Source: Sedimentibacter sp. MB35-C1 (GTDB taxonomy: Bacteria > Bacillota > Clostridia > Tissierellales > Sedimentibacteraceae). From it: a DNA stretch of 64,000 bases. The translations under genes and the position numbers were made by a program. Under the pieces are notes generated by a model. That model worked only from the letters and a program-made list of their open reading frames with translations, was not told where the DNA came from and searched no databases. This document shows, piece by piece, positions 25,871 through 33,732 of the stretch (positions within the stretch are counted from its first letter, which is position 1; the number at the start of each line of letters is the position of its first letter). The DNA lies in NCBI RefSeq assembly GCF_030913635.1, contig NZ_CP133188.1, positions 3,534,001 to 3,598,000 on the forward strand, written 5' to 3'.

Positions 25871-26377
25871 TTATTCTAAAATTCTGGACATGATGTATTC
25901 ATTTTCATATTTCCCATTTCGTATAACTGCAAGGCGTTTAAGTCCTTCTTTTTTAAACCCGAACTTTTCATATAAGTGAATTGCTCTCTCGTTATCTTCA
26001 AACACAGATAACTCAAGTCTAATAAGCATAAGCCAATTATCAGCAATGTCTATTATAGCTTTCATTAATGCTGTTCCAACACCGGCATTCTGATAATCCT
26101 TGTGAATCATGATTCCAATTCCGCCGCTGTGGCGCATTCTTGGATTTGCATTAGTCTCAAGCCCGATAGTACCTATTATTACTTCCACGCCTTCCGGGGA
26201 CGTAGCTACTGCAACTAATTGATGATGATTCCTGTCCATATTCATAAGAAAGTCTTCACTGCTTTTTACCCGTTCAGATGGTATACCAAGTATATTCTCA
26301 AATACACCCGGCATACGGCGAAGTGCATTTATTCCTTTAGCATCTGCAATTTCGACAGGTCTGATTATAAAATCCAT
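25871..26377 (-). CDS. GNAT family N-acetyltransferase, copy 1
   Basis: A 168-residue GNAT enzyme: an N-terminal FIIRPVEIADAKGINALRRM, the acetyl-CoA loop MIHKDYQNAGVGTALMKAI (Q/RxxGxG/A type) and 'LELSVFEDNERAIHLYEKFGF'. It belongs to the RimJ/RimL/YncA-like group that acetylates proteins or small amines. Residues 1-168 are identical to copy 2 at 32982-33509, and the DNA differs at only a few positions, so the duplication is recent or has been homogenised. Confidence 0.85.
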   Translation of the reverse strand: MDFIIRPVEIADAKGINALRRMPGVFENILGIPSERVKSSEDFLMNMDRNHHQLVAVATSPEGVEVIIGTIGLETNANPRMRHSGGIGIMIHKDYQNAGVGTALMKAIIDIADNWLMLIRLELSVFEDNERAIHLYEKFGFKKEGLKRLAVIRNGKYENEYIMSRILE

Positions 26378-26416
26378 ATTGTCCTCCTAATATTATCATT
26401 ATTAATTTCTATTCTA

Positions 26417-26585
26417 TCATAGTTCATCTTTATTAATAACATTTAAGTTTAAATATTGCTTCCCACCTGTAGCAACGTAGAAAAAATAATCTTTAATTAC
26501 ACCCATACTCACTTCATCTAAATATATTTTATCATTAATGGCCAGGGCATTGCCGCCATGCTCAATCCATTTTATAGCACATTCT
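26417..26585 (-). pseudogene. 3' fragment of an unknown gene, copy 1
   Basis: About 50 codons reading VSMGVIKDYFFYVATGGKQY... and ending at TGA 26419-26417, just upstream of the GNAT gene. The same fragment sits upstream of GNAT copy 2 (33549-33712). No start is present. It may be the tail of an extracellular protein. Confidence 0.45.
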
Positions 26586-26797
26586 CAAATATCAAATAAT
26601 TCTGAAATGACAATCTCTCCGTCCCATTGTCATTTCCCGTTAGGGCTTAAGGCAATTTGATATCTCTATATTCGGAAACTTTCCATTCTTTGTTTTTTCC
26701 GTAAATTGAATTATTTCTTCAGCAACATCTTCCTTTTCTGTTTCATCTTGTATGATACAATGTTTAATTTGACTTCAAAATTGTATCCTTTTTCGTA

Positions 26798-26926
26798 CAT
26801 CAAACATTGAAACCTATATTTAAATAGACGGTTTAAATTATAAAAAGTTCAATTTCAGGTAAATTTTATAGTAATAGCTCCTTTTTGACACCATTACTTA
26901 AATATAACAGTATATGTATTTAAAAA
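26798..26926. repeat. 130-bp dispersed repeat, copy A
   Basis: The sequence from CATCAAACATTGAA to TATGTATTTAAAAA recurs at 35754-35878 in the same orientation with about 85-90 percent identity by eye. It is non-coding. Both copies lie at ends of the duplicated blocks. Confidence 0.7.
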
Positions 26927-26979
26927 TTTAAATAGAAATTTTTTCATAATAAAGCACTTCCAATTGATTCAACAAAAAA

Positions 26980-27001
26980 GAAATGCCTATATGGGTATTT
27001 C
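26980..27001 (-). terminator. Terminator after the SHOCT pseudogene
   Basis: GAAATACCC/GGCATTTC stem with a 5-base loop, followed on the minus strand by TTTTTTG. Confidence 0.6.
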
Positions 27002-27021
27002 CTTTTTATAAACTAATTATA

Positions 27022-27194
27022 TTATTTTTTTAATTGTGATTTTTTCTGATTGTATTCTTCTTCTGTTATTTCTCCTCGGCATATCTTTCATTTAGAATAT
27101 TTAAAGCACTGTTATTTAAATGGCCATTAGTCTTAGATGATAGCTGAAGATAATTAATCAGAGCTACAATTCCTAATACTTTATTAACTGTCAT
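27022..27194 (-). pseudogene. SHOCT-domain protein, frameshifted
   Basis: The ORF begins at ATG 27194 behind GGAGA (MTVNKVLGIVALINYLQLSS) and stops at 27066 after NERYAEEK. A one-base shift restores 'GEITEEEYNQKKSQLKK', the end of a classic SHOCT helix pair (RYAxGEITEEEY). A single-base deletion near 27075 has therefore probably broken the gene. Confidence 0.65.
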
Positions 27195-27377
27195 ATTATC
27201 TCCTATAATAAATTATCTTTACTACTAATCAGTAGTATTGTCAAGTAAATTTTTAAAAAATAGTTGTGTTAGCATACACAAACATTTTGTGCCTTAAGAT
27301 TCTTTTTTCTAACCTTAACAATACAATACAAAACTACCTTATAATTCAGCAGCTTTGTATTGTAAAACGAAACATTT

Positions 27378-28304
27378 TTATACATTTTTTTCATATGATG
27401 CTAATAATCTTAAGAAATGATTCGCTTCACGCAATGTGTGGTCACCTAACAGAGGTATTATAATAGATTTGATTTTACAATCAAGTAAGCCTTCCGTTCC
27501 CTGTGCTTTGAAATCACGGATTGCTTGAGTTGCCTGCAAACTGTCCTTAGTAACTTTATCTAATGGAATAGTTCTATTCATGGCAGCCAATGATTCGGTT
27601 GTTAAATTATCAAATTCATTACCAAAATTATTGGCTGTTTTAAATAACTCTTCTTCGGTAGGATCCAATAGCCCTCTAATAAACTTAGAATGTTCAGCCA
27701 TAATTCTGTTCCAAAATGCTTCCTGTTCTAAAGCTTCATTCTCTAAATTAATAATTTCTCTGTTGTTGAGTCTTTGAACCATATGCAAATATAGCTTAGC
27801 TTCCCTCATTATATGGTCTATTAACAGAGGATAATTTACTGTAAACATTTTGCATGATAAAACATTTGATAAAATTTCACTTTTAAACTGAATTAATTTT
27901 GAAATTAAAACTATTGCTTTTCTGTTAACATTGTGTACTCTGTCCTCTAAATATGGGTTTGTAACTCTATTATAGTTACTCGTTAATTCATATTCCTGCA
28001 TCGTTAGTTCAACGGGAATATTTACTCCTGTGTAAAACGAAGAAGCTTTTTCCGCATCCATAGTATATGGAGTTACTACTTCTCCAGAATGAAGAACCCC
28101 ACTGCTTACAACACCATCAGAAAGCAATATTACTTCACTTAACAAATCATCAAACTCTCTTCTAAACATATTTGCTTCCTGTGTATACATACTATCCCTT
28201 GGCGTAAATCCCAGTTGAAGAAAAAATGAATGTTCTTTCATTATTCGAGCAAAAAAAAGATGCAGTTCTAATGATTTTCGGACAAAGTCTATATTTAAAG
28301 ACAT
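27378..28304 (-). CDS. DUF2935 domain protein (hemerythrin-like repeat)
   Basis: A 308-residue all-helical protein made of two similar halves, each with a FW/FFxxIMxEH..F motif: 'LHLFFARIMKEHSFFLQLGF' in the first and 'FWNRIMAEHSKFIRGLLDP' in the second. Each half also has a late His-x-x-Arg-Glu motif (DHIMREAKLYL, DHTLREANHFL). This is the DUF2935 pattern, whose conserved His and Glu residues suggest metal binding. GGAGGAAAT precedes the ATG. Role unknown, possibly metal or redox related in Firmicutes. Confidence 0.85.
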   Translation of the reverse strand: MSLNIDFVRKSLELHLFFARIMKEHSFFLQLGFTPRDSMYTQEANMFRREFDDLLSEVILLSDGVVSSGVLHSGEVVTPYTMDAEKASSFYTGVNIPVELTMQEYELTSNYNRVTNPYLEDRVHNVNRKAIVLISKLIQFKSEILSNVLSCKMFTVNYPLLIDHIMREAKLYLHMVQRLNNREIINLENEALEQEAFWNRIMAEHSKFIRGLLDPTEEELFKTANNFGNEFDNLTTESLAAMNRTIPLDKVTKDSLQATQAIRDFKAQGTEGLLDCKIKSIIIPLLGDHTLREANHFLRLLASYEKNV

Positions 28305-28419
28305 TTTATATTTCCTCCTAAAATATATTTTTTAATATATTTTATGATTATTACATATGAACTGTTACGCGAATAAATTTTTAGTTAAAATACTATCTGG
28401 TATTGGTGTTAGTATATAA

Positions 28420-28640
28420 GTTTGGAGACGAAAAGTTTGACACGATAAAATATAAATACAATGAAAGGTGCGTGTTAAACAATGTCCAAAAATGGTACCC
28501 GTTATACGGAAGAATTTAAAAAACAGATTATAGATTTATACAATTCAGGAAGCTCAGTAGACTGATATCCCCTACACTATATCATTAAAAATGGCTGGAC
28601 TTATTTAGCTTCCGTCATGGATTTCCATAGCAAGAAGATA
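28420..28640 (+). mobile_element. Relic of an IS3-family insertion sequence
   Basis: ATG 28482 opens MSKNGTRYTEEFKKQIIDLY, the N-terminus of an IS3-type OrfA (HTH), and stops after 27 codons. Directly afterwards the frame at about 28567-28635 reads 'YIIKNGWTYLASVMDFHSKK', a piece of the OrfB DDE core. Everything between has been deleted, so the element is dead. Confidence 0.7.
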
Positions 28641-28653
28641 AATTAACGTATGA

Positions 28654-29150
28654 ATATTTAATGCTTGCCAGCTAAGGGATATTAAAATTGCTGACAGTTT
28701 TCTCAGATAAATCGCCTTGATAATTTAATCTTTTGATTATATCTTGAGCAATGGAATCAACTTCCTCTTCCTTAAGTACATAAAGTCGGAGCAACCCTAC
28801 CGACTAACCTTAAATAAACCTCGTTGCTTCTCTTGTCATACTCTATTTCATATTGAGGATCATTATTTATTGCTGAAGCATTAACTTCTTCAGCATCATA
28901 TGTTGCAAATAGTAGTCTGTAATCATTCAAATTATCCATATTATTATAAGTTAGCCTGCGTCCGGGCACGACTTTGGAAAAAATGTCTTTGACAAATTTT
29001 TCAGCTCTTTCTGTGTCAAAATCAGAAAAGTCACCACTATAATCCCTCAGCATGTTGTAATTATCACCATTCAAAATTTCTTCAGCATTAAGTGAAAACT
29101 CTTCATAAATATTTATAATATTTTTATAGAATTGCCTAGGAGTATACTCT
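28654..29150 (-). pseudogene. Fragment of the PepSY-like exported protein gene
   Basis: About 165 codons match the middle of the intact protein at 33733-35007 (YSGDFSDFDTERAEKFVKDI, FSKVVPGRRLTYNNM, DYRLLFATYDAEE). It lacks both ends and has a one-base insertion near 28785 (CATAAAGTCGG instead of CATAAGTCGG) that shifts the frame. It is the decayed partner of that gene in the duplicated block. Confidence 0.85.
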
Positions 29151-29277
29151 TAATAATATTCCTCCAAATACATACTCCTGTACTTTATTACAGTTACCTT
29201 AATTATTCAAATATCAAACCCCTTTTACAAATATTGCATATAAAAATTAGTATTGGAATAAAAAAGGATTGATAGAA

Positions 29278-29823
29278 TTGAAACAACCTTTATATGAGTT
29301 AATATTAAACGCTGTAAAAAACAATGAGGAAAAAAGCAAGCTATTAATACTTGAAAAATTTAGAAATTCAATCGATTATTATGCAAGAAAATTAAATTAC
29401 TATTGTGCAAAAACGGACCTAATTATATTTATGCTCACACTAATAAATAAATTGAATTTAGAAAAATTTAAAAATTTTGAAGAACGTACTGCAGTTAAGT
29501 ATATCCAAATCAGTATAAAACACGAATATATTCGCTTATCAAAAAAAAATTCGTATATTAACTCCCATGAAGTATTAATAAATACAGATATCATTGATTA
29601 TATCGATAAATATAAAGAGGAACTACCATCTGAAGGCTCAGAATTTATTAATTATATGGCTGAAAATTTAGTTGGAAATCAAAAAAAAGTTTTTTTATAT
29701 TCCTTAAATGGTTACTCAAACACAGAAATATCAAAATTAATAGGAATAAGTAAACAAGCTGTAGGTAAAATAAAAAAAAGAATCGCATTAAAATTTGTAG
29801 AAGAACACCAAAACAATATTTAG
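29278..29823 (+). CDS. Group 5 (TcdR/UviA/BotR-like) sigma factor
   Basis: A 181-residue sigma-70 family protein. The first half holds a region-2-like helix set (YYARKLNYYCAKTDLIIFML, 'ERTAVKYIQISIKHEYIRLS'). The end holds region 4: VFLYSLNGYSNTEISKLIGI with KQAVGKIKKRI as recognition helix. Size, the very Lys/Ile-rich composition and the 'AVKYIQISIKHEYIRLS' segment fit the clostridial toxin and bacteriocin sigma factors TcdR, TetR, BotR and UviA. A TTG start at 29278 is favoured over 29269 by distance from AAAAAGG. A cognate-looking promoter lies 96 bases after the gene. Confidence 0.75.
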   Translation: MKQPLYELILNAVKNNEEKSKLLILEKFRNSIDYYARKLNYYCAKTDLIIFMLTLINKLNLEKFKNFEERTAVKYIQISIKHEYIRLSKKNSYINSHEVLINTDIIDYIDKYKEELPSEGSEFINYMAENLVGNQKKVFLYSLNGYSNTEISKLIGISKQAVGKIKKRIALKFVEEHQNNI

Positions 29824-29918
29824 GAATATTTTAGTATTAAATATCGTACTTTTAATATCAATAATTAATTCATTATTTCTAAGTTTCACAACTAAGATAA
29901 CAAAATATATACTGCAGG

Positions 29919-29946
29919 TTTACTTCTTCGCTATAAAGCACTCTTT
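29919..29946 (+). promoter_or_regulatory. Candidate TcdR-class promoter
   Basis: TTTACT (29919-29924), a 16-base spacer, then CTCTTT (29941-29946). Group 5 sigma factors recognise TTTACA and CTCTTT boxes in clostridial toxin genes. It sits 51 bases upstream of the ATG at 29997 and just after the sigma gene, so the sigma factor very likely drives the next gene. Confidence 0.65.
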
Positions 29947-29996
29947 AATATATGTCCAAGTAAGCTATGGACTAAAAATAATAGGAGTGATTTATT

Positions 29997-30710
29997 ATGG
30001 CAACTAATCATACTTGCATAGATTTTACAGACAGTGCTGGTCGAGATTTCAAAATTATCAAAACAAAAGCCAGCAATATCAAACTAGTAGGCTTTAATCC
30101 ACCAGAGAAGATTCGTGATACAACCTACTATGGAATGAATGCAAGCTTCTACGATACTACTTCCACCAACAAAGATGTTCAGAACATTGCTTATCAAGAT
30201 GGTAATCCTGTCGGTTCAATTACTGGGGGCACTACAAATCTAGTAGGAAAATCCATTATTTCATGGAATGGAACTTCTTTGGCACACTATACTAACGTTA
30301 TCTATGATTCTTCTAGCAATGTTCCTAAAACAAGCGGCTCATGGGCTCAAGGCGGTGTTGCGCTGTTTCTCTGCGATACTTCATGGAAGGCTAAGTACGA
30401 AGCACAACTCAATTCTGACCAAGTTAAGGATTTAGATGGAGGGTCTGCTAGAGCAGGTATCCTTATAAATACCAACACCAAGGATGTATATCTTATAGCA
30501 AGTAGAATTCTTACGACTGCAGTGTTTGATTTGCGCAGAGCAATGATGGAATATGCCGGTATTACTGATGGAGGTTCCAGTGGTTACTGGCATGGCATGA
30601 TGGTTGATGGTGGTAGATCTACTCAGTTACGTGGAGAAGACATTAACCTGTATGTCTCTGTTTTATCTCGTGAAGTGCCTCAAATTATTTCTCTAAAGAA
30701 CAAAAACTAA
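29997..30710 (+). CDS. Possible phosphodiester-glycosidase-like protein controlled by group 5 sigma
   Basis: A 237-residue protein without signal peptide or membrane segment. AGGAGTG lies eight bases upstream of the ATG. The pattern GMNASFYD (early), GGVALFLCD (middle), ARAGILINTNTKDVYLIA and MVDGGRSTQLRG (late) resembles the NAGPA/DUF2233 phosphodiester glycosidase fold, in which an NxxFF-like motif and a DGGGS motif form the active site. Codon use is less AT-skewed than its neighbours. Position behind a group 5 sigma factor and its promoter suggests a toxin, bacteriocin or phage-derived secreted product. A perfect palindromic terminator follows. Confidence 0.45.
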   Translation: MATNHTCIDFTDSAGRDFKIIKTKASNIKLVGFNPPEKIRDTTYYGMNASFYDTTSTNKDVQNIAYQDGNPVGSITGGTTNLVGKSIISWNGTSLAHYTNVIYDSSSNVPKTSGSWAQGGVALFLCDTSWKAKYEAQLNSDQVKDLDGGSARAGILINTNTKDVYLIASRILTTAVFDLRRAMMEYAGITDGGSSGYWHGMMVDGGRSTQLRGEDINLYVSVLSREVPQIISLKNKN

Positions 30711-30742
30711 ACATAAAGGGCTGCATGTGCAGCCCTTTATGT
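30711..30742. terminator. Perfect palindromic terminator
   Basis: A 15-bp perfect stem (30711-30725 with 30728-30742) directly follows the stop at 30710. It lies between convergent genes and probably serves both. Confidence 0.75.
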
Positions 30743-30749
30743 GCATTAT

Positions 30750-31883
30750 TTAATCAATTAGCTTGTTTTTAAAATAATATTTGTTCACGATTATCTTTAT
30801 AAAAGCAATCATTAAAAATAAATTTCTTAGAGTTGGTGATACTGTGCGCATGGACTGAGGAATCATTGGCAAATTATCAAACATTGGCTCTGCGTACATC
30901 TTTCCGTTTCTTGTTATCGTTATAACAGTTTCACCGTATGTACCCCCAATGTAGGCTACATTTTCTCGCTGTTTTATTAATACTGGTTCTCCCATCTCAT
31001 CCTTCTCCCAACGCCAATATGAATCATCATTTTTAATTAATCCTCTACCACACAAATTTCGAACATTGTCAACTGCTGCATCCTGAGATATCTTAACTAC
31101 TTCAAAATGATTATTACTATATCCGGTAGGCTCATCATAGTAAAAAGGCTCAATATGATAAAGAAAGACTTCCCCCTCAGTTGTCAAAAACTGATATATA
31201 TTCGGAAATACAATAGAGATATCCTTTATCCCCGATGCAATGAGAGTTGGATTACGAACCATATCACCAAATGAGAAAGTAAAGGCATAAAGGTCATTGT
31301 TATTTTGAATAGCAAAAGAGTTTTCGGAACTTGAGTAAATGGATTTCACATTTTGCATAATCATTGTAGGTCCATTATGTGCCTCTTCTCCTCTTTTGCT
31401 ACTCCATGTCCATAGGCTTCCATCTGTTTTTATTACAATAGCGGTGAAAATATTAAGTTCAACCGCAAGAATATCTTCCATTATCTTCTCTGGATGTCTA
31501 TTTAATTGACTTAAAAGAGTGTCCTTTTCCTGTAGAGGGCTAGGATAAGCTCCCCATCCCCAAAGAGATCCATTTTTATCAACTGCCATTGCACTACGCC
31601 ATCCAATATCGATATCTACAACATCTCTAAGAATTGTTTTTCGCGCAAAATATGGATAAAAATATAAATACCCTTTTGCTACAAGGCGATAATCATTTCC
31701 GCCCCATCCTACCAAGGTACCATTTGGTGAAATCACGAAATATGTTTCTGCTTTGCCATTTGATTCAGCCATCATTTTATATTCTCCCGGTTTAATATCA
31801 ATGGGTATAAAAAATAAAATAACATGTAAACAAGCAATTCCTATGAGAAAGTAATTTGTCAAGGTGTTAAATTTTTTCTTCAA
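30750..31883 (-). CDS. RCC1-repeat-like membrane-anchored protein
   Basis: A 377-residue protein starting at TTG 31883 (GGAGG upstream). A membrane segment at about 10-28 precedes the RCC1/BNR-like repeats: 'SAMAVDKNGSLWGWG', 'TAIVIKTDGSLWTWSS', 'SFAIQNNNDLYAFT' and 'TITRNGKMYA'. These form a beta propeller. A second hydrophobic segment lies near the end (LRNLFLMIAFIKIIV). Bacterial RCC1-like proteins are often surface-binding. Fragments of paralogues lie at 23127-23434 and 31880-32143, so this gene is the surviving copy. Confidence 0.7.
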   Translation of the reverse strand: MKKKFNTLTNYFLIGIACLHVILFFIPIDIKPGEYKMMAESNGKAETYFVISPNGTLVGWGGNDYRLVAKGYLYFYPYFARKTILRDVVDIDIGWRSAMAVDKNGSLWGWGAYPSPLQEKDTLLSQLNRHPEKIMEDILAVELNIFTAIVIKTDGSLWTWSSKRGEEAHNGPTMIMQNVKSIYSSSENSFAIQNNNDLYAFTFSFGDMVRNPTLIASGIKDISIVFPNIYQFLTTEGEVFLYHIEPFYYDEPTGYSNNHFEVVKISQDAAVDNVRNLCGRGLIKNDDSYWRWEKDEMGEPVLIKQRENVAYIGGTYGETVITITRNGKMYAEPMFDNLPMIPQSMRTVSPTLRNLFLMIAFIKIIVNKYYFKNKLID

Positions 31884-32143
31884 TTTCGAACCTCCGTTAA
31901 TGTCTTTGTTTGGACTGCAAGGTTATATCTGACTGTATAAGGGAAACTCCCCCAGCCCCACAGAATTCCATTTTTATCGACTGCCATTGCGCTACGATAA
32001 CCGATATCTACGTCAACTACATTTCTAAGAATTGTTTTTCGTACAAAATATGGGTAAAAATATAAATATCCGTATGCTACAAGGCGATTATAATCACAAC
32101 ATATATTATCAAAACAAGAATCATACCTATTGCAAGAATCCAT
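31880..32143 (-). pseudogene. Fragment of an RCC1-like gene fused to a duplicated gene start
   Basis: An ORF whose last 70 residues match residues 68-111 of the intact RCC1-like protein (YGYLYFYPYFVRKTILRNVV then DIGYRSAMAVDKNG). Its first part comes from the 5' end of the duplicated 187-aa gene in another frame. It overlaps the intact RCC1 gene start by four bases. A decayed chimera, unlikely to function. Confidence 0.75.
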
Positions 32144-32342
32144 TTCTTATTCTTGATAACTTTAACACCCTAAAATTATATTATTGAAGTTCCTTTATGG
32201 AGCTTACTTTTTACTTGTAACGAATGAGAAAACAATTCAATTACAAATTGGAATTTACTGTTTAAAAAAGTCCATACTTATATGATAAAACTCCTCTGAA
32301 TTTGTAAGCATGGCTGGATTTTCACCAGTATTGAAAAAGTAA
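32095..32342. repeat. Copy of 23935-24183 (ends of two genes)
   Basis: About 245 bp nearly identical in order to 23935-24183: the start region of the 187-aa exported-protein gene, the intergenic spacer and the last about 30 codons of the alpha/beta hydrolase. Neither gene is complete here. It marks the right copy of the large duplicated block. Confidence 0.85.
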
Positions 32343-32397
32343 ATTTATTTATTATGTAAATATGCTAACGACTTATCCTTAAATAGAATTTGTCTAA

Positions 32398-32925
32398 TTA
32401 TGATAATGTTACCCAATACCTTTGTGTCATGGTGTTATCATTTTGGTCAAATACCTCATTCTCTAATATTCCGCCATTCGCAATAATAGTCTTAGCAGAA
32501 GCAATATTGTTTTTATCGCAAGTAATAAGAACTTCTTTTATATTTAATTCGACACACTTTTCTAATGCCAATTTCAACATTTCAGTTGCAAAGCCTTTTC
32601 TTCTTTCTGATTTTCTAACACTATACCCAACGTGGCCTCCAAAATTTAACAAATTGTCATTCAACCTATGTCTAATATCAATCATTCCAATTAACTTTTC
32701 ATTTTCATCTAAAGCAAGATATGTTGTTGCCGAAACTAACCCTTCCCTAACTGTTTCATCATGTAAATTATCGTTGAAAGCCTCATACCACTCTTCAAAA
32801 GTTTTATAAGTTGATAACCCTGCTGTCCCATCCATACTATCTTTATTTATAATAAATTCTTCTTTGTAATCCAATATAATTCCTTTATGTGTAACATTCG
32901 GTAAAACTAATTTCAGTCTATTCAT
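32398..32925 (-). CDS. GNAT family N-acetyltransferase (RimJ/RimL type)
   Basis: A 175-residue GNAT enzyme. Motif A is HVGYSVRKSERRKGFATEML (acetyl-CoA loop), followed by LITCDKNNIASAKTIIANGG, typical of this group. The N-terminus 'LKLVLPNVTHKGIILDYKEE' resembles YjdJ/RimJ-like proteins. Unrelated in sequence to the duplicated GNAT pair nearby. Substrate unknown. Confidence 0.85.
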   Translation of the reverse strand: MNRLKLVLPNVTHKGIILDYKEEFIINKDSMDGTAGLSTYKTFEEWYEAFNDNLHDETVREGLVSATTYLALDENEKLIGMIDIRHRLNDNLLNFGGHVGYSVRKSERRKGFATEMLKLALEKCVELNIKEVLITCDKNNIASAKTIIANGGILENEVFDQNDNTMTQRYWVTLS

Positions 32926-32981
32926 TTCATTGCCTCTAAATCATTTTTGGTCTTTAACACTTTATAAAAATTATTACAGAG

Positions 32982-33509
32982 TTATCGTGAAGCTTTGTCT
33001 AAATTCTCTAAAATTCTGGACATGATGTATTCATTTTCATATTTCCCATTTCGTATAACTGCAAGGCGTTTAAGTCCTTCTTTTTTAAACCCGAACTTTT
33101 CATATAAGTGAATTGCTCTCTCGTTATCTTCAAACACAGATAACTCAAGTCTAATAAGCATAAGCCAATTATCAGCAATGTCTATTATAGCTTTCATTAA
33201 TGCTGTTCCAACACCGGCATTCTGATAATCCTTGTGAATCATGATTCCAATTCCGCCGCTGTGGCGCATTCTTGGATTTGCATTAGTCTCAAGCCCGATA
33301 GTACCTATTATTACTTCCACGCCTTCCGGCGACGTAGCTACTGCAACTAATTGATGATGATTCCTGTCCATATTCATAAGAAAGTCTTCACTGCTTTTTA
33401 CCCGTTCAGATGGTATACCAAGTATATTCTCAAATACACCCGGCATACGGCGAAGTGCATTTATTCCTTTAGCATCTGCAATTTCAACTGGCCTGATTAT
33501 AAAATCCAT
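32982..33509 (-). CDS. GNAT family N-acetyltransferase, copy 2
   Basis: A 175-residue protein whose first 168 residues equal copy 1 (25871-26377). It differs by a seven-residue tail, NLDKASR. That tail is the end of the small membrane peptide gene that lies downstream of copy 1. It is explained by a deletion between the two TCTAAAATTCT repeats. The enzyme fold is intact, so both copies are probably active. Confidence 0.85.
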   Translation of the reverse strand: MDFIIRPVEIADAKGINALRRMPGVFENILGIPSERVKSSEDFLMNMDRNHHQLVAVATSPEGVEVIIGTIGLETNANPRMRHSGGIGIMIHKDYQNAGVGTALMKAIIDIADNWLMLIRLELSVFEDNERAIHLYEKFGFKKEGLKRLAVIRNGKYENEYIMSRILENLDKASR

Positions 33510-33548
33510 ATTGTCCTCCTAATATTATCATTATTCATTTCTATTCTA

Positions 33549-33712
33549 TCATAGTTCATCTTTATTAATAACATTTAAGTTTAAATATTGCTTCCCACCT
33601 GTAGCAACGTAGAAAACATAATCTTTAATTACACCCATACTTAATTCATCTAAACAGCTTTCAGCGTCAATGACCCTGGCATTGCCATCACTTTCAAAAA
33701 TCCATCTTCTTT
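33549..33712 (-). pseudogene. 3' fragment of an unknown gene, copy 2
   Basis: Same fragment as 26417-26585 ('LSMGVIKDYVFYVATGGKQY' to the stop). Here about 10 more upstream codons are visible, reading RWIFESDGNARVIDAES. It directly follows the stop of the PepSY-like gene. Confidence 0.45.
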
Positions 33713-33732
33713 ATTATTGTAATTGTAGTACA

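Larger units (their letters stand above)
26590..27021. other. Gene-poor region with coding fossils
   Basis: No intact gene. A short minus-strand stretch at about 26640-26760 reads 'KEDVAEEIIQFTEKTKNGKF' without a start, suggesting a gene remnant. The remainder includes the 130-bp repeat described separately and a terminator at 26980-27001. Confidence 0.4.
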
